Virus record (IMG/VR): IMGVR_UViG_3300020578_003265
Location: 1 to 23,731 of that record
Length of the DNA stretch: 23,731 bases
Source of the DNA: a virus
Strand: one strand, 5' to 3'
Both the position numbers and the translations under genes were made by a program. Positions 1-7,321 of this stretch are shown here, in pieces; within the stretch, counting starts at the first letter, position 1, and every line of letters starts with the position of its first letter. The notes below the pieces were generated by a model, which was not told the DNA's origin, searched no databases, and saw only the letters and a program-made list of their open reading frames with translations.

Positions 1-1457
1 GAGGCGATGTGAAACCAGTTGCGAATGCCCGCGCTTATCTGCTCCGTCCAAGTCGCTCCCGAATTTGTCGAAGTATAGATTGCGCCACCAAATAATGCAG
101 CGCACAGTCTTGTTCCGTTTGCCGACGATGCAACTGTGACGCGAGAGCCAATCGGAATTTGATTTGGCACTCGCGCCGTCCAGGTTACCCCCGAATCTGT
201 CGAAGTGTAAATCTGGCCCAAAACTCCCTCGTCTTGTCCCGCAGTAGCCGCTATAAGCTTGGTTCCGTCAGCAGATGAGGCAACAGAAATCCATGGTCGA
301 TCAGCATCTGTTATTCGTGCTGTCCAGGTCACGCCTGAATCCGTCGAAGTGTAAATCTTGCCGTCACCCACCACTGCCACAAGCCGTGAGCCGTCTGACG
401 ACGAGGCGACACCTATCCAAGGCCGTGAGCTTTCTCTTTCCGTCCAAGTCACCCCCGAATCTGTCGAGGTGTAAATTTGGCCTGCATACACCACCGCGCA
501 AAGCTTCGAGCCGTCCGCTGACGAAGCAACGGCACTCCACTGGCGGTTGCTTTCTCTCGCCGTCCACGTCACTCCCGAGTCTGTTGAGGTGTGGATTTGC
601 TCCCCATAAGTTAATGCAACTATTTTTGAACCGTCCGAAGACGAAGCAATTTCCTTCCAAACGCGGTTTTGTTCTCGCGCTGTCCAGGTTACGCCCGAAT
701 CTGTCGAAGTAAAAATCTGGCCGCTTTGTACTGCGGCAACAAGTTTCGTGCCGTCAGACGAAGATGCAACCGCCACCCAGTTCCGGTTGCTTTCGCGGGC
801 TGTCCACGATAAATCGGTTACCTCCCCATCGCCCGCAGCGTTGACAAGTTCGTAACCAGTCTCGTCAGCTTTCACGGCCAGCAATTTGCCGCCCGCGCCT
901 GTCAAACTTAGCTCTGCCAGCGAGGTAAGCTCTGCGTCGAGCGGCTGCTTGGTCGCCAATAGACCAAGAAGCAGGCTTTCGTCAACATCTTCGGGCAAGC
1001 TGGCTTCCGTGGTCAAAACCTCGTTGCTGATGGTAATTGGAGCTTGGAAAGTGAACTGCTCCTCGCCTGCGCCTTGGATTAACTCAACTTCAAAGGTCTG
1101 GCTGATTTCGTCGCCCGTGGCGGCATCAAGCGCAGCCACCATTTGCTCGGTGAAGATGTTAAGGACTCCTTCAAAACAGTAGTCGTCGTTATTCCAAGTC
1201 AGCGATTGCGCGGCCAAAATATCCCCACCGGGATCGCCAATGCCGACGCGACAAGAGTAGCCTTCTAGCTCCTCAATCTCCGCTGGCGATCCCAACCCGC
1301 CGTTAGGCGTGGGCGAGAGGAAGAAAATTCTTAGCGACAACTTCGATTCCCTAAACCCCTTCGGCAGTTGGTAGGACGATAGGTTTTTCTCTGACTGAAC
1401 GAAAGCCCCGGTCTGATTGGAGGGGCGAAGATTAATGTAAAGGTCGCGTGAGGCCAT
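1..1457 (-). CDS. Tail fibre / receptor-binding protein with Asp-box repeats (3' end missing)
   Basis: The frame is open from an ATG at 1457 to the window edge, giving 485 codons with no stop, so the gene is incomplete at its C-terminus. Residues 1 to about 150 form a non-repetitive beta-rich region that probably attaches to the tail. A short segment near 180-200 (LTGAGGKLLAVKADETGYEL) resembles the linker often seen in phage fibres before the distal domain. From about residue 215 there are repeats of the form W-T-A-R-E ... V-A-S-S-x-D-G-x-K ... I-Y-T-S-T-D-S-G-V-T-W. STDSGVTW matches the Asp-box (BNR) consensus S-x-D-x-G-x-T-W, which is typical of sialidase-like beta-propellers. Six copies are seen. 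The gene is last in the tail block, after the tip genes, as expected for a fibre. Receptor binding is inferred; an enzymatic role cannot be excluded because the end is missing. Confidence 0.8.
   Translation of the reverse strand, partial: MASRDLYINLRPSNQTGAFVQSEKNLSSYQLPKGFRESKLSLRIFFLSPTPNGGLGSPAEIEELEGYSCRVGIGDPGGDILAAQSLTWNNDDYCFEGVLNIFTEQMVAALDAATGDEISQTFEVELIQGAGEEQFTFQAPITISNEVLTTEASLPEDVDESLLLGLLATKQPLDAELTSLAELSLTGAGGKLLAVKADETGYELVNAAGDGEVTDLSWTARESNRNWVAVASSSDGTKLVAAVQSGQIFTSTDSGVTWTAREQNRVWKEIASSSDGSKIVALTYGEQIHTSTDSGVTWTARESNRQWSAVASSADGSKLCAVVYAGQIYTSTDSGVTWTERESSRPWIGVASSSDGSRLVAVVGDGKIYTSTDSGVTWTARITDADRPWISVASSADGTKLIAATAGQDEGVLGQIYTSTDSGVTWTARVPNQIPIGSRVTVASSANGTRLCAALFGGAIYTSTNSGATWTEQISAGIRNWFHIA
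45..710 (-). repeat. In-frame Asp-box repeats of the tail fibre gene
   Basis: Six copies of a ~30-bp segment encoding Y/F-T-S-T-D-S-G-V-T-W-T lie at about 680, 561, 441, 321, 179 and 45. The first intervals are exactly 120 bp (40 residues). The last two widen to about 142 and 135 bp through small in-frame insertions. The copy at 45-74 has Asp replaced by Asn (STNSGATW). The DNA copies differ mainly at third codon positions, so this is a conserved protein repeat rather than a recent DNA duplication. More copies may lie beyond the left edge. Confidence 0.85.
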
Positions 1458-1469
1458 AATGTTAAAGAA

Positions 1470-2273
1470 TTAAATTCTTGGATAGGAAAAGCCAGAGGCG
1501 CGATGGATTCCCGCTTCGTCGTCTAGCACAGTCTCCCAACCGTTGACTTGTGCTTCAGAAACCCACTTGCGAGCGTCAATGTTTAAGTCAATATAAATTC
1601 CGCCATCGCCTACGTTTTCCAGCAAAGCAACATGGATCGTCGAAGGATTAGCCGGATCCCAACCGCCGCCCAAATTTACCGCAGGCACGATGTAAGGAGG
1701 CCACACAACTTCCAACAGTGGCGACTGATTCAAGGGCGTTTCTCGCGGCAAACCGGTCATAGAATCAGTGGTCAAATAAACATCTCTTGCAGGCGCGTAA
1801 ATCAGTCGTAAACGGCTTTGCATCCCACCAGCAAATCCGTCCACGCTTCTAAAATCAGGATAGGTGGTGGTTCGCATCAAATAATCTTGCGTGAACCAAT
1901 ACAGCCAAGCCGGATCATGCGGTGTGCCTTGCCCAGTGCTGTAAGCTGAAATGATTGCGGCGTCGTATTCGTGATATCCGGACACATTAAGATCGGGCGG
2001 TTTCATCACTGAAACGACTTCGCCGTTGTAAAGCTCTACCGTCAAACTGTTTGGCTCGACGGAAAGCACCTGCCCAAAACTTATCTCAGAGCCGCCGCCG
2101 CCGCCGCTTGCTTTTCTAGGCAAACGCACCGAACGAACCACTCCGCGAGTCGTGTGTTGCACGGTTTCGCCGGGTGAACTTATCGGGCGAAGGGAGTTGA
2201 TGGCATCCGTCAACCGGTCAAACTCCTGGCCGATTTTGCCGCCGAAAATAGATTTGGTGAGCGGGAAGTTCAT
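1470..2273 (-). CDS. Tail-tip region protein, unrecognised (267 aa)
   Basis: I do not recognise the family. The start is set at the ATG at 2273 (MNFPLTKSIFGG) because it overlaps the previous stop as TGATG, the coupling used across this operon. The open frame continues upstream to 2384, but that part reads as a shadow of the preceding gene. The N-terminal ~40 residues look helical, followed by a GGGGG linker at about residues 58-62 encoded by a GCC-type trinucleotide run. The rest is beta-rich, with aromatic patches (PAWLYWF, VVWPPYIVP). It lies between the tape-measure-linked 240-aa gene and the fibre, so a baseplate, adaptor or fibre-anchoring role is likely but inferred from position only. 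Confidence 0.6.
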   Translation of the reverse strand: MNFPLTKSIFGGKIGQEFDRLTDAINSLRPISSPGETVQHTTRGVVRSVRLPRKASGGGGGSEISFGQVLSVEPNSLTVELYNGEVVSVMKPPDLNVSGYHEYDAAIISAYSTGQGTPHDPAWLYWFTQDYLMRTTTYPDFRSVDGFAGGMQSRLRLIYAPARDVYLTTDSMTGLPRETPLNQSPLLEVVWPPYIVPAVNLGGGWDPANPSTIHVALLENVGDGGIYIDLNIDARKWVSEAQVNGWETVLDDEAGIHRASGFSYPRI

Positions 2274-2995
2274 CACGCTATGCGCTCGTATATGGGCGAG
2301 ATGCGGTCGCCATGCCACCACTCTTGCTCCAGCGACCACTTGCCGTTGCTTTGCTGCTGCTTGGTTCCGTTGCGGGCCAGCCACTCGCCGCCTGCTGGCA
2401 TTTCGGATTGCACGCCTGCTGGTGGGGCAAAGGCCGCAATTAACTGAGCGCGGGAATAGACCTTGTTGGCCGAGGCCAGAAAAGTGTACGCCGAGTCAAA
2501 GGCAGAGATAACCCGCGTGCGACGGAGGACAATATTCGAGATAGCAAAAGAGGTTTTTCCGGTGTTGATTAGATCAACAAACGCGACGCCTTCCGTCGAG
2601 GTAACAAACGTGAGCAATGTTTCCCGAGTCATGTCACCGGCCATAAACATCTGAATCGCAGTTTTCTCTCCGCTGGCAAGGTCGTCAAAATAATCGCTTT
2701 CTAGGACGCTTTGCTCGAGTTCGTTAGATTGTACCGACCAAGTAGTAATGATTTGCGGCTCCGCAGAACTTGAAGCTCCGTCTTGCGCGTTGGCATAAGA
2801 CACTTCAACCACCGCCAGCGGCCCTTCGTCGGGGATAATCCGAATGTTTGAACCGTCGATTAACAGCGTCGGCACAAACGCATTGACCGCTTCTTTTGTG
2901 CCGCGAAAACGCCGCGTCGTTTTCCAGCCGTCGCGCACGCTCCACACGCGCTCGGCCTCTAGCTCGACCACTTGATTGTCGCCGATTGAAATCAT
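2273..2995 (-). CDS. Tail-tip / distal-tail position protein, unrecognised (240 aa)
   Basis: The 240-residue protein starts with MISIGDNQVVELEAERVW. Its start overlaps the tape measure stop by 4 bp (2992-2995) and its stop overlaps the next start by 1 bp, so it is translated as part of the tail operon. The composition is mixed alpha/beta with many Val, Thr and Ser, and there is no signal peptide or membrane segment. The first gene after the tape measure normally encodes the distal tail protein or an equivalent hub component, which makes that the most likely role. No diagnostic motif was seen, so the assignment rests on gene order. Confidence 0.6.
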   Translation of the reverse strand: MISIGDNQVVELEAERVWSVRDGWKTTRRFRGTKEAVNAFVPTLLIDGSNIRIIPDEGPLAVVEVSYANAQDGASSSAEPQIITTWSVQSNELEQSVLESDYFDDLASGEKTAIQMFMAGDMTRETLLTFVTSTEGVAFVDLINTGKTSFAISNIVLRRTRVISAFDSAYTFLASANKVYSRAQLIAAFAPPAGVQSEMPAGGEWLARNGTKQQQSNGKWSLEQEWWHGDRISPIYERIA

Positions 2996-4383
2996 GTGAG
3001 TACGCCAGCGGTTTGCGTGCTGGCTAGTGCGGATTGCGCTCCGAATTTCGCAGTGTCTTTGGTATTCTTGGCGATCTCTTTGAGGAGATTCTCACCGGCT
3101 GGCTGCGCGGATTTTCCAAATGAAAAGCCGATGCGTTCCAAACTGTTGACCAGCGGATCGGCAACCTTGAAGCTGGCCGCAACTTCTGTTTCGGGTTTTT
3201 CCGGTTTTAGTTGAGCCTCGGCGTCGAGCAGTTTTTGCTTGGCCTCTAGCATTGCCACATTCTCCATGGTGCTATCTCGGCCTGCTGCTTCTGCTCCCAG
3301 AAAATTTGCCTCTGCCCCCATGAACCTGGCTCTCAGCTTGAGTATCTTTTCCTCCAGCTTGAGGCGTCGTTCAGCTTCGGGCAAAGCTCGGTCTTCTTTG
3401 TCCGCCACGGCGTCGCGGAGCTTCTGAATCTTCTCCTTGCCTCGCGCAATGGCGGCGGCGTTGTCGGGCGCGGCGTTTTGTGCGGCACTGCGGGCGGCCC
3501 GTGCCTCTGCCTGAGCGCGCCTTTGATCTTCGCGCTGTTGCGTCATTGCAACGCTAGTTTCGTTTGGCTCGGTGAACTGCCGGTAAAGCTCGCTCCAGCT
3601 CGCCGTCGGGTTAAATGGGTTTTCACGTACAACTTTTGAAAGTTTGGAAAGGTCGAGCGTGGCAAGCTGAGAACCAAGGATGCGAATGGCAAAAATCGCG
3701 TCGTCGGCCATTTCGGACAAAAAGACAATTGCAGGCGCAAGAGCTGATCGGAGCGTCATCGCCAGCGCACTCAGTTTGTCGCCCGACTCGTCAATGGCTG
3801 CAATGTCATCCGCTGAGATGATGGGCGCATCTGCGCCGGTTCCCTCCAATCCGGCCTTGAAGGTTGGAATAAGCGCACCCGCGCCGCCGCCGCCAACGTC
3901 ACGCAACGCAGGCAGTAGTGATTGTGCGTTTCCGGCTTGCACGGTGCGGCCAATGATCTTGATCAACTCATCCAGCCGTCGATTTTTTAGGTCGTCCATC
4001 GAAACGCCTAGGCGAGCAAATGATTCGACCATTTTCTCGTTGCCTTCCAAAGCTTCCTCGCGGGCAACAGAAAGTTTTTCTAAAAAGCCGGTCATGGTTT
4101 CAAGGTTTGTTCCCGAAAGTCGCGCAGCGTAGTCCATCCTTTGAAGCTCGTCGGTGGATATGCCAAGTCGGTCGCTCAAATCTGTGATTTGACCGGCGTA
4201 GTTTAGGACTGCCTTGCCCGCCGTCACCACCGCCGCCACAGAAAACGCTCTTGCTAGTTGCCCTTTAAGTTCTGAGCTAATGCTTTTGCCCAGCCCCTTG
4301 GCGGCTGACTCTGCCTGCTTGACGCCCGCTTGAAAGCCGGACGAGTCCAAGCCCAACCGCGCTAAAATGGACATGAAGGCCAT
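2992..4383 (-). CDS. Tape measure protein
   Basis: This 463-residue protein sets tail length and is later ejected with the DNA in related phages. The N-terminus (MSILARLGLDSSGFQAGVKQ, then AESAAKGLGKSI) is the typical tape-measure start, and the next ~150 residues hold a hydrophobic Ala/Val-rich stretch (FSVAAVVTAGKAVLNYAG) and long helices. Residues ~280-390 are charged, Ala/Glu/Arg-rich coiled coil (repeated EARAARSAAQ and EEKILKLRARF types). The position after a tail-chaperone-like gene and before the tip genes fits. At about 1.5 angstrom per residue the tail would be near 70 nm, shorter than lambda (853 residues). No lysozyme or peptidase domain is evident. Confidence 0.85.
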   Translation of the reverse strand: MAFMSILARLGLDSSGFQAGVKQAESAAKGLGKSISSELKGQLARAFSVAAVVTAGKAVLNYAGQITDLSDRLGISTDELQRMDYAARLSGTNLETMTGFLEKLSVAREEALEGNEKMVESFARLGVSMDDLKNRRLDELIKIIGRTVQAGNAQSLLPALRDVGGGGAGALIPTFKAGLEGTGADAPIISADDIAAIDESGDKLSALAMTLRSALAPAIVFLSEMADDAIFAIRILGSQLATLDLSKLSKVVRENPFNPTASWSELYRQFTEPNETSVAMTQQREDQRRAQAEARAARSAAQNAAPDNAAAIARGKEKIQKLRDAVADKEDRALPEAERRLKLEEKILKLRARFMGAEANFLGAEAAGRDSTMENVAMLEAKQKLLDAEAQLKPEKPETEVAASFKVADPLVNSLERIGFSFGKSAQPAGENLLKEIAKNTKDTAKFGAQSALASTQTAGVLT

Positions 4384-4384
4384 G

Positions 4385-5002
4385 CTAGTTTAGGCGGTTG
4401 TTGAGGCTATGCTCTAGCTCCACGAGTTTGGCACGCATGGCTTCGTCGTCGGTGGTGTCACAGATTTTACAGTTCCCCTCCATGGCGTGGCTGGTGAAAT
4501 AATCCCAGAGGCACAAGCCCCAAGGCCGGTCAAGCAGTTCGGCCTCAGAAAAATTCAGCTTGGTCATCAAATAAACCTTAACGGTTTGCACCAGCGGAAC
4601 GTGCAAGGGATCGTTGCTTTTCTTGTCTTGCGGCACAGAGAAGATGGGGAACGAACTGCCAGCGCGGATGTACTCAACGAACTGCTCTGCGGCTTGCGCT
4701 GGGGAAAAACCAAGCTCCGGTTTGCGCCCGCCCCACCAATAACGGGGCTGCAAACTGCGTTGCCACTTGCCGACCAGACTTGGCAGCTTGGGATTGTCCA
4801 TGTCGCGCAGGGCTTCAGCGTAAGTTTGCGAGCAAATGACAATCCCTTGGATTACATCTTCCAATGCCGGACGACCGCCCATTACAAAGGCGTTTTCAAA
4901 GCGCGACAGCAACAGAACGTGGCCGAGCGAATAAGGGCGAAGCCGAATGCCCAAGACGCTGACCGGGGTTGGTATCGCGGCCAAATAAAAGTCCGCGCCC
5001 AT
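4385..5002 (-). CDS. Putative tail assembly chaperone-position protein (205 aa)
   Basis: The frame is open from a TTG at 5011, but the ATG at 5002 (MGADFYLAAIPTPVSVLGIRLRPYSLGHVLLL) is the better start because the intervening codons lie directly against the previous stop at 5012. The protein is mostly helical with a Trp-rich middle (WWGGRKPEL) and a CKIC pair near the C-terminus. It lies between the tail tube gene and the tape measure gene, where lambda has the frameshift-linked G/GT chaperones. The stop at 4385 is followed after 1 nt by the tape measure ATG. No second overlapping frame or clear slippery heptamer was found, so if it is the chaperone it lacks the usual frameshifted extension. 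The role is inferred from position. Confidence 0.6.
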   Translation of the reverse strand: MGADFYLAAIPTPVSVLGIRLRPYSLGHVLLLSRFENAFVMGGRPALEDVIQGIVICSQTYAEALRDMDNPKLPSLVGKWQRSLQPRYWWGGRKPELGFSPAQAAEQFVEYIRAGSSFPIFSVPQDKKSNDPLHVPLVQTVKVYLMTKLNFSEAELLDRPWGLCLWDYFTSHAMEGNCKICDTTDDEAMRAKLVELEHSLNNRLN

Positions 5003-5011
5003 TTGAAACAA

Positions 5012-5389
5012 TTAGGAGAGGTCGATGCCTTCCAACTTCTCTAGCGTAAGCGAAAATGACACCACGCCATCAACTCGCTCGTTGATCGATGCCGCCGTGA
5101 CCATGTAAGAGCTATTAGTCGAGGCCGCATGAGATCCTGCGACGGTAACGGTTGTGCCGATAGCGGGCAAAGTTGCAGCAGCGGTAGGCAGGATTTCAAC
5201 GGTTAGGGTAGTCTTGAAATTGTAATAGACCACGTTGACTACCTTGCCGTCCGCGCCTCGGTTGTCGGCACGCTCGGCCTCGTCGCTCCGCTGAATGCTC
5301 TGGACAATCCCTCCGACCACGCCCGTGCCGGTTACGGCTGCATCCGCGTGAATGCCCCAAGTAAGTGATGTGCCTTTTTGAACGCTCAT
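5012..5389 (-). CDS. Putative major tail tube protein
   Basis: This 125-residue, beta-rich protein is full of Thr, Val and Ala (for example VVNVVYYNFKTTLTVEIL and VVSFSLTLEKLEG), with almost no long helices. That is the expected make-up of a tail tube subunit. It sits between the tail terminator-like gene and the chaperone-like gene, the position of the tube gene in lambda-like phages. It is shorter than lambda gpV (246 aa) because it lacks an extra surface domain. A gap of 59 bp precedes it and holds a good promoter candidate with a consensus -35 element, consistent with the high copy number a tube protein needs. No Shine-Dalgarno sequence precedes the ATG. Confidence 0.65.
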   Translation of the reverse strand: MSVQKGTSLTWGIHADAAVTGTGVVGGIVQSIQRSDEAERADNRGADGKVVNVVYYNFKTTLTVEILPTAAATLPAIGTTVTVAGSHAASTNSSYMVTAASINERVDGVVSFSLTLEKLEGIDLS

Positions 5390-5412
5390 AAGATAGAATA
5401 AAGTTGCTTATC

Positions 5413-5440
5413 AGTATGCCTAATGCTTGCCCGTTGTCAA
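5413..5440 (-). promoter_or_regulatory. Candidate sigma70-type promoter for the tail tube gene
   Basis: On the minus strand TTGACA (5440-5435) is a perfect -35 element, followed by a 16-bp spacer and CATACT (5418-5413), a 4/6 match to TATAAT. Transcription would start near 5406, leaving a leader of ~17 nt before the ATG at 5389. It lies in one of the few intergenic gaps of the late operon. No experimental support is available. Confidence 0.4.
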
Positions 5441-5448
5441 CTAGGATT

Positions 5449-5880
5449 TTAGACTGACGCCGGACAGCACGTGACGCGGAACGAAGCAGAATTTACGTGC
5501 GAGTCGTCTTCCACGGATTGACCAAGCTGGCCGAACTCCACCATAAAAGCCTTGAAGTCGCTGATGGCCGCGCTCAAATCGGCGGCGGCGGTGTCGGTGG
5601 TGAGCGCGTCAAATACGGTGGCGCAGCGAAGTTCATGCTGCGCCGGGGTGCTATCGGATTTATTTGAGCGCACGCTCACAACCAGCTCGACTTGTTGAAT
5701 CCCAGTGAACTGCAAACCCTGCGGCGGGCTGGCCGAGGTCGCCTCACAAATCGCGCACGGCAGCGTGATCGCGTCGGTGTCGAGTCCAGTGAACACGGCG
5801 AGGCCGGTTGACGAGGCGGCGGAAGCGATAACGGCGGCGGCGGCTCGCTCGACCTTGGCTTGTACAGAGGAGAAGGGCAT
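5449..5880 (-). CDS. Putative tail terminator / minor tail protein U-like
   Basis: This is a 143-residue protein starting MPFSSVQAKVERAAAAVIAS. It has an N-terminal helix, a central beta-rich part (VELVVSVRSNKSD) and a helical segment (FDALTTDTAAADLSAAISDF), then a final strand. Size and layout agree with tail terminator proteins, which cap the tail tube and bind the head connector. Its place after the Z-like gene and before the tail tube gene is the same as U in lambda. The start at 5880 lies 2 bp after the preceding stop. The assignment comes mainly from gene order. Confidence 0.55.
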   Translation of the reverse strand: MPFSSVQAKVERAAAAVIASAASSTGLAVFTGLDTDAITLPCAICEATSASPPQGLQFTGIQQVELVVSVRSNKSDSTPAQHELRCATVFDALTTDTAAADLSAAISDFKAFMVEFGQLGQSVEDDSHVNSASFRVTCCPASV

Positions 5881-5882
5881 GG

Positions 5883-6545
5883 CTATTTGGTTGAGTTTTT
5901 GGGCGGGATAAATTTGTTGGCCGTCTTTTGCAGCTTGTCGGAGATGTATTTGGCCATGTCTTGCGTCTCCTCGTTAAATGCGCGTTGAGTTGCTGCGACC
6001 ATAAAAGCCTCAACTTTGGGCATTTTGCTTCGGTCTTTCGGAGTGGCGTTGTTTTCAATCTCAGCCGTTGGCGACAGGCTGTCTTGGGCGGGTTTAACGC
6101 GACCAACTGGACGCCCTTTGCGTCGTTCAACTGCTGAAGAACCGGCCAAACGGCGAATGGCTGGCAACCAGCCTGACCGGAAAAAGCCAGCCGAATTAAC
6201 TCTAGCCGTCACAAACGCTTGCAAAAGTTCGTTTAGGTTTTTGCTTGTTTCTAATTTTCCAAGCCGCCGCAGTTGAGCAACCAAAATGGCCCGCGCACGC
6301 GAGTTCTTTTGCACCACCAGCTTTTTCTTTTTGGTTGGCTTGCCGCGCTTGCCAATCACTGCTTCGTAGGATGCGCCAAGCTCGGCAGCAATTTTGGCTC
6401 GGTCTGCTTTGGGTGTGGCGGCATACGCTTTGAACGCTACGCCCCCGGCCTTTTTGTTAATGGCTTCGGCCAAAGTCTTTGAAGTCAGCGTCACATATTG
6501 TTTTAACGCCTGGTCAAATTGACGGGTGTCAAAAGTTATGCTCAT
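5883..6545 (-). CDS. Putative minor tail protein Z-like / tail completion protein
   Basis: A basic 220-residue protein starting MSITFDTRQFDQALKQYVTL. It has amphipathic N-terminal helices, then a very Lys/Arg-rich segment (KRGKPTKKKKLVVQKNSRAR), the motif FFRSGWLPAIRRL around residue 125, and a helical C-terminus. Proteins with an N-terminal 'F...ALK.YV..T.K...' helix and a later '..GF.R.GWL.AI' segment are common at this neck position in siphoviruses. The ATG overlaps the previous stop by 4 bp. Gene order (capsid joining genes, this gene, terminator, tube) matches lambda Z. A completion or neck role is likely, though not proven. Confidence 0.6.
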   Translation of the reverse strand: MSITFDTRQFDQALKQYVTLTSKTLAEAINKKAGGVAFKAYAATPKADRAKIAAELGASYEAVIGKRGKPTKKKKLVVQKNSRARAILVAQLRRLGKLETSKNLNELLQAFVTARVNSAGFFRSGWLPAIRRLAGSSAVERRKGRPVGRVKPAQDSLSPTAEIENNATPKDRSKMPKVEAFMVAATQRAFNEETQDMAKYISDKLQKTANKFIPPKNSTK

Positions 6546-6715
6546 CGACAGCGGGAAGGCGTTTCCAAAGGCGGAAAAACAGGCAGCAAATTTGTCGCGC
6601 AGCTAATTTTCAGCCGGGTCAGAGCCAAATCCAGCGGACGCAATTCTCGGCGATTGGCAAATCGAATTCGCGCCTTTAACGCTGCCAGTGCTGCCGCCTC
6701 GCGTGCGTAAGTCAT
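6542..6715 (-). CDS. Small protein in the head-tail joining region, unrecognised (57 aa)
   Basis: A short frame starts MTYAREAAALAALKARIRFANR. It is placed by its neighbours: the ATG at 6715 overlaps the preceding stop as ATGA, and its own TGA overlaps the ATG of the Z-like gene as ATGA. An upstream in-frame ATG at 6733 would overlap the previous gene by 22 bp and is less likely. The N-terminal half is an Ala/Arg-rich helix, and the rest is basic with Leu and Pro. The function is unknown, and it may be a connector accessory protein. The double overlap is the main evidence that it is a gene. Confidence 0.5.
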   Translation of the reverse strand: MTYAREAAALAALKARIRFANRRELRPLDLALTRLKISCATNLLPVFPPLETPSRCR

Positions 6716-7023
6716 CGGTTCGTCGCCACGCATTTGAGTCTGGCTTCGGTGTTAATCTGGCTCAGGTCGATTTGCTCGACCCGATAGGAGCGCGAGCGAT
6801 GCACCACAACGCTGCCTCGCGCTGGGGCTGGCGTGGGCAAATCCAAAACGCGAGCCGAGATCGTCACGTCGAAGTCGTCAAGAAACCCGCCCATGTCGTT
6901 TTTGCGGCCAGACGTGCGGAAGGTTACGGAACAAGGAATGGTGGCCGCGCCAAAGGTAAACGTCTCCCCAAGCTCGGCAAAGATGTAGCTCAGGTCGGCG
7001 TTTTGTTCACTGGCCAGGCTCAT
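6712..7023 (-). CDS. Putative head-tail joining protein
   Basis: A 103-residue beta-rich protein begins MSLASEQNADLSYIFAELGE. It has a pattern seen in small head-tail joining/stopper proteins: short N-terminal helix, then strands (TFTFGAATIPCSVTF, FDVTISARVLDLP) and a final 'GSVVVHRSRSYRVEQIDLSQ' region. It follows the major capsid gene and an AT-hook protein and precedes tail genes, the place of FII in lambda. Its ATG lies within the last 17 bp of the preceding gene in another frame. The role is inferred from size, fold type and order. Confidence 0.6.
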   Translation of the reverse strand: MSLASEQNADLSYIFAELGETFTFGAATIPCSVTFRTSGRKNDMGGFLDDFDVTISARVLDLPTPAPARGSVVVHRSRSYRVEQIDLSQINTEARLKCVATNR

Positions 7024-7273
7024 TTAATTTTGGTCTGCCCCGACGTTTGGGAGCAGTTACCGACGGCGCGTCTCCCACCACCGTTACCCGGCGTCGCCAC
7101 GGCAGCGGCGCACGAAGCATCATGATCTCAACCTCGCCCGATAAACCGTTAGCGGCGAGGGCAGCGTCGTCGTGGAAAATCGCGTCTGCCGTTGGCGTTT
7201 GTTTCTTGTCGCCTAAAAAAAGGACGGCCAGCTTGCCGCTGCCGTCCCGTGCTATAGTTGCTGCAATTTTCAT
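7007..7273 (-). CDS. Small protein with C-terminal AT-hook, capsid-adjacent (88 aa)
   Basis: The start is set at the ATG at 7273 (MKIAATIARDGSGKLAVLFLGDKK with a natural beta-strand N-terminus). An upstream ATG at 7309 would give 100 aa. The N-terminal ~55 residues look like a small beta-rich fold. The tail ends PKRRGRPK (about residues 75-82), a good match to the AT-hook core RGRP flanked by basic residues and proline, which binds the minor groove of AT-rich DNA in many proteins. It follows the major capsid gene, near the position of lambda FI. A DNA-contacting role in packaging or maturation is inferred. The stop overlaps the next gene by 17 bp. Confidence 0.6.
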   Translation of the reverse strand: MKIAATIARDGSGKLAVLFLGDKKQTPTADAIFHDDAALAANGLSGEVEIMMLRAPLPWRRRVTVVGDAPSVTAPKRRGRPKLNEPGQ

Positions 7274-7321
7274 TCGGATGGTGTCGTTACGTTGCCCATC
7301 CCGGCCCAATGTCAGGCAGGG

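Noticed and set aside
45-710. Regularly spaced repeats that could suggest a CRISPR array
   Set aside because: The 120-bp spacing is a multiple of 3, the copies vary at third codon positions, and they translate to an Asp-box protein repeat. No palindromic 25-40-bp repeat with unique spacers is seen.
275-712. Plus-strand open frame (145 codons) over the fibre repeats
   Set aside because: It is the antisense shadow of the tail fibre repeats; its peptide repeats (Ser/Pro/Leu/Arg-rich) follow the DNA repeats and have no coding sense.
2094-2108. Trinucleotide (CCG) run in the 267-aa gene
   Set aside because: It is a Gly5 linker; the short trinucleotide run keeps the frame, so slippage would only alter linker length.
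2274-2384. Longer N-terminus for the 267-aa tail gene
   Set aside because: The added part overlaps the preceding gene by 110 bp, while the ATG at 2273 forms a TGATG junction like its neighbours.
4383-4400. Programmed frameshift linking a G and a GT tail chaperone
   Set aside because: No overlapping second frame and no slippery heptamer of the XXXYYYZ type seen before the stop of the 205-aa gene.
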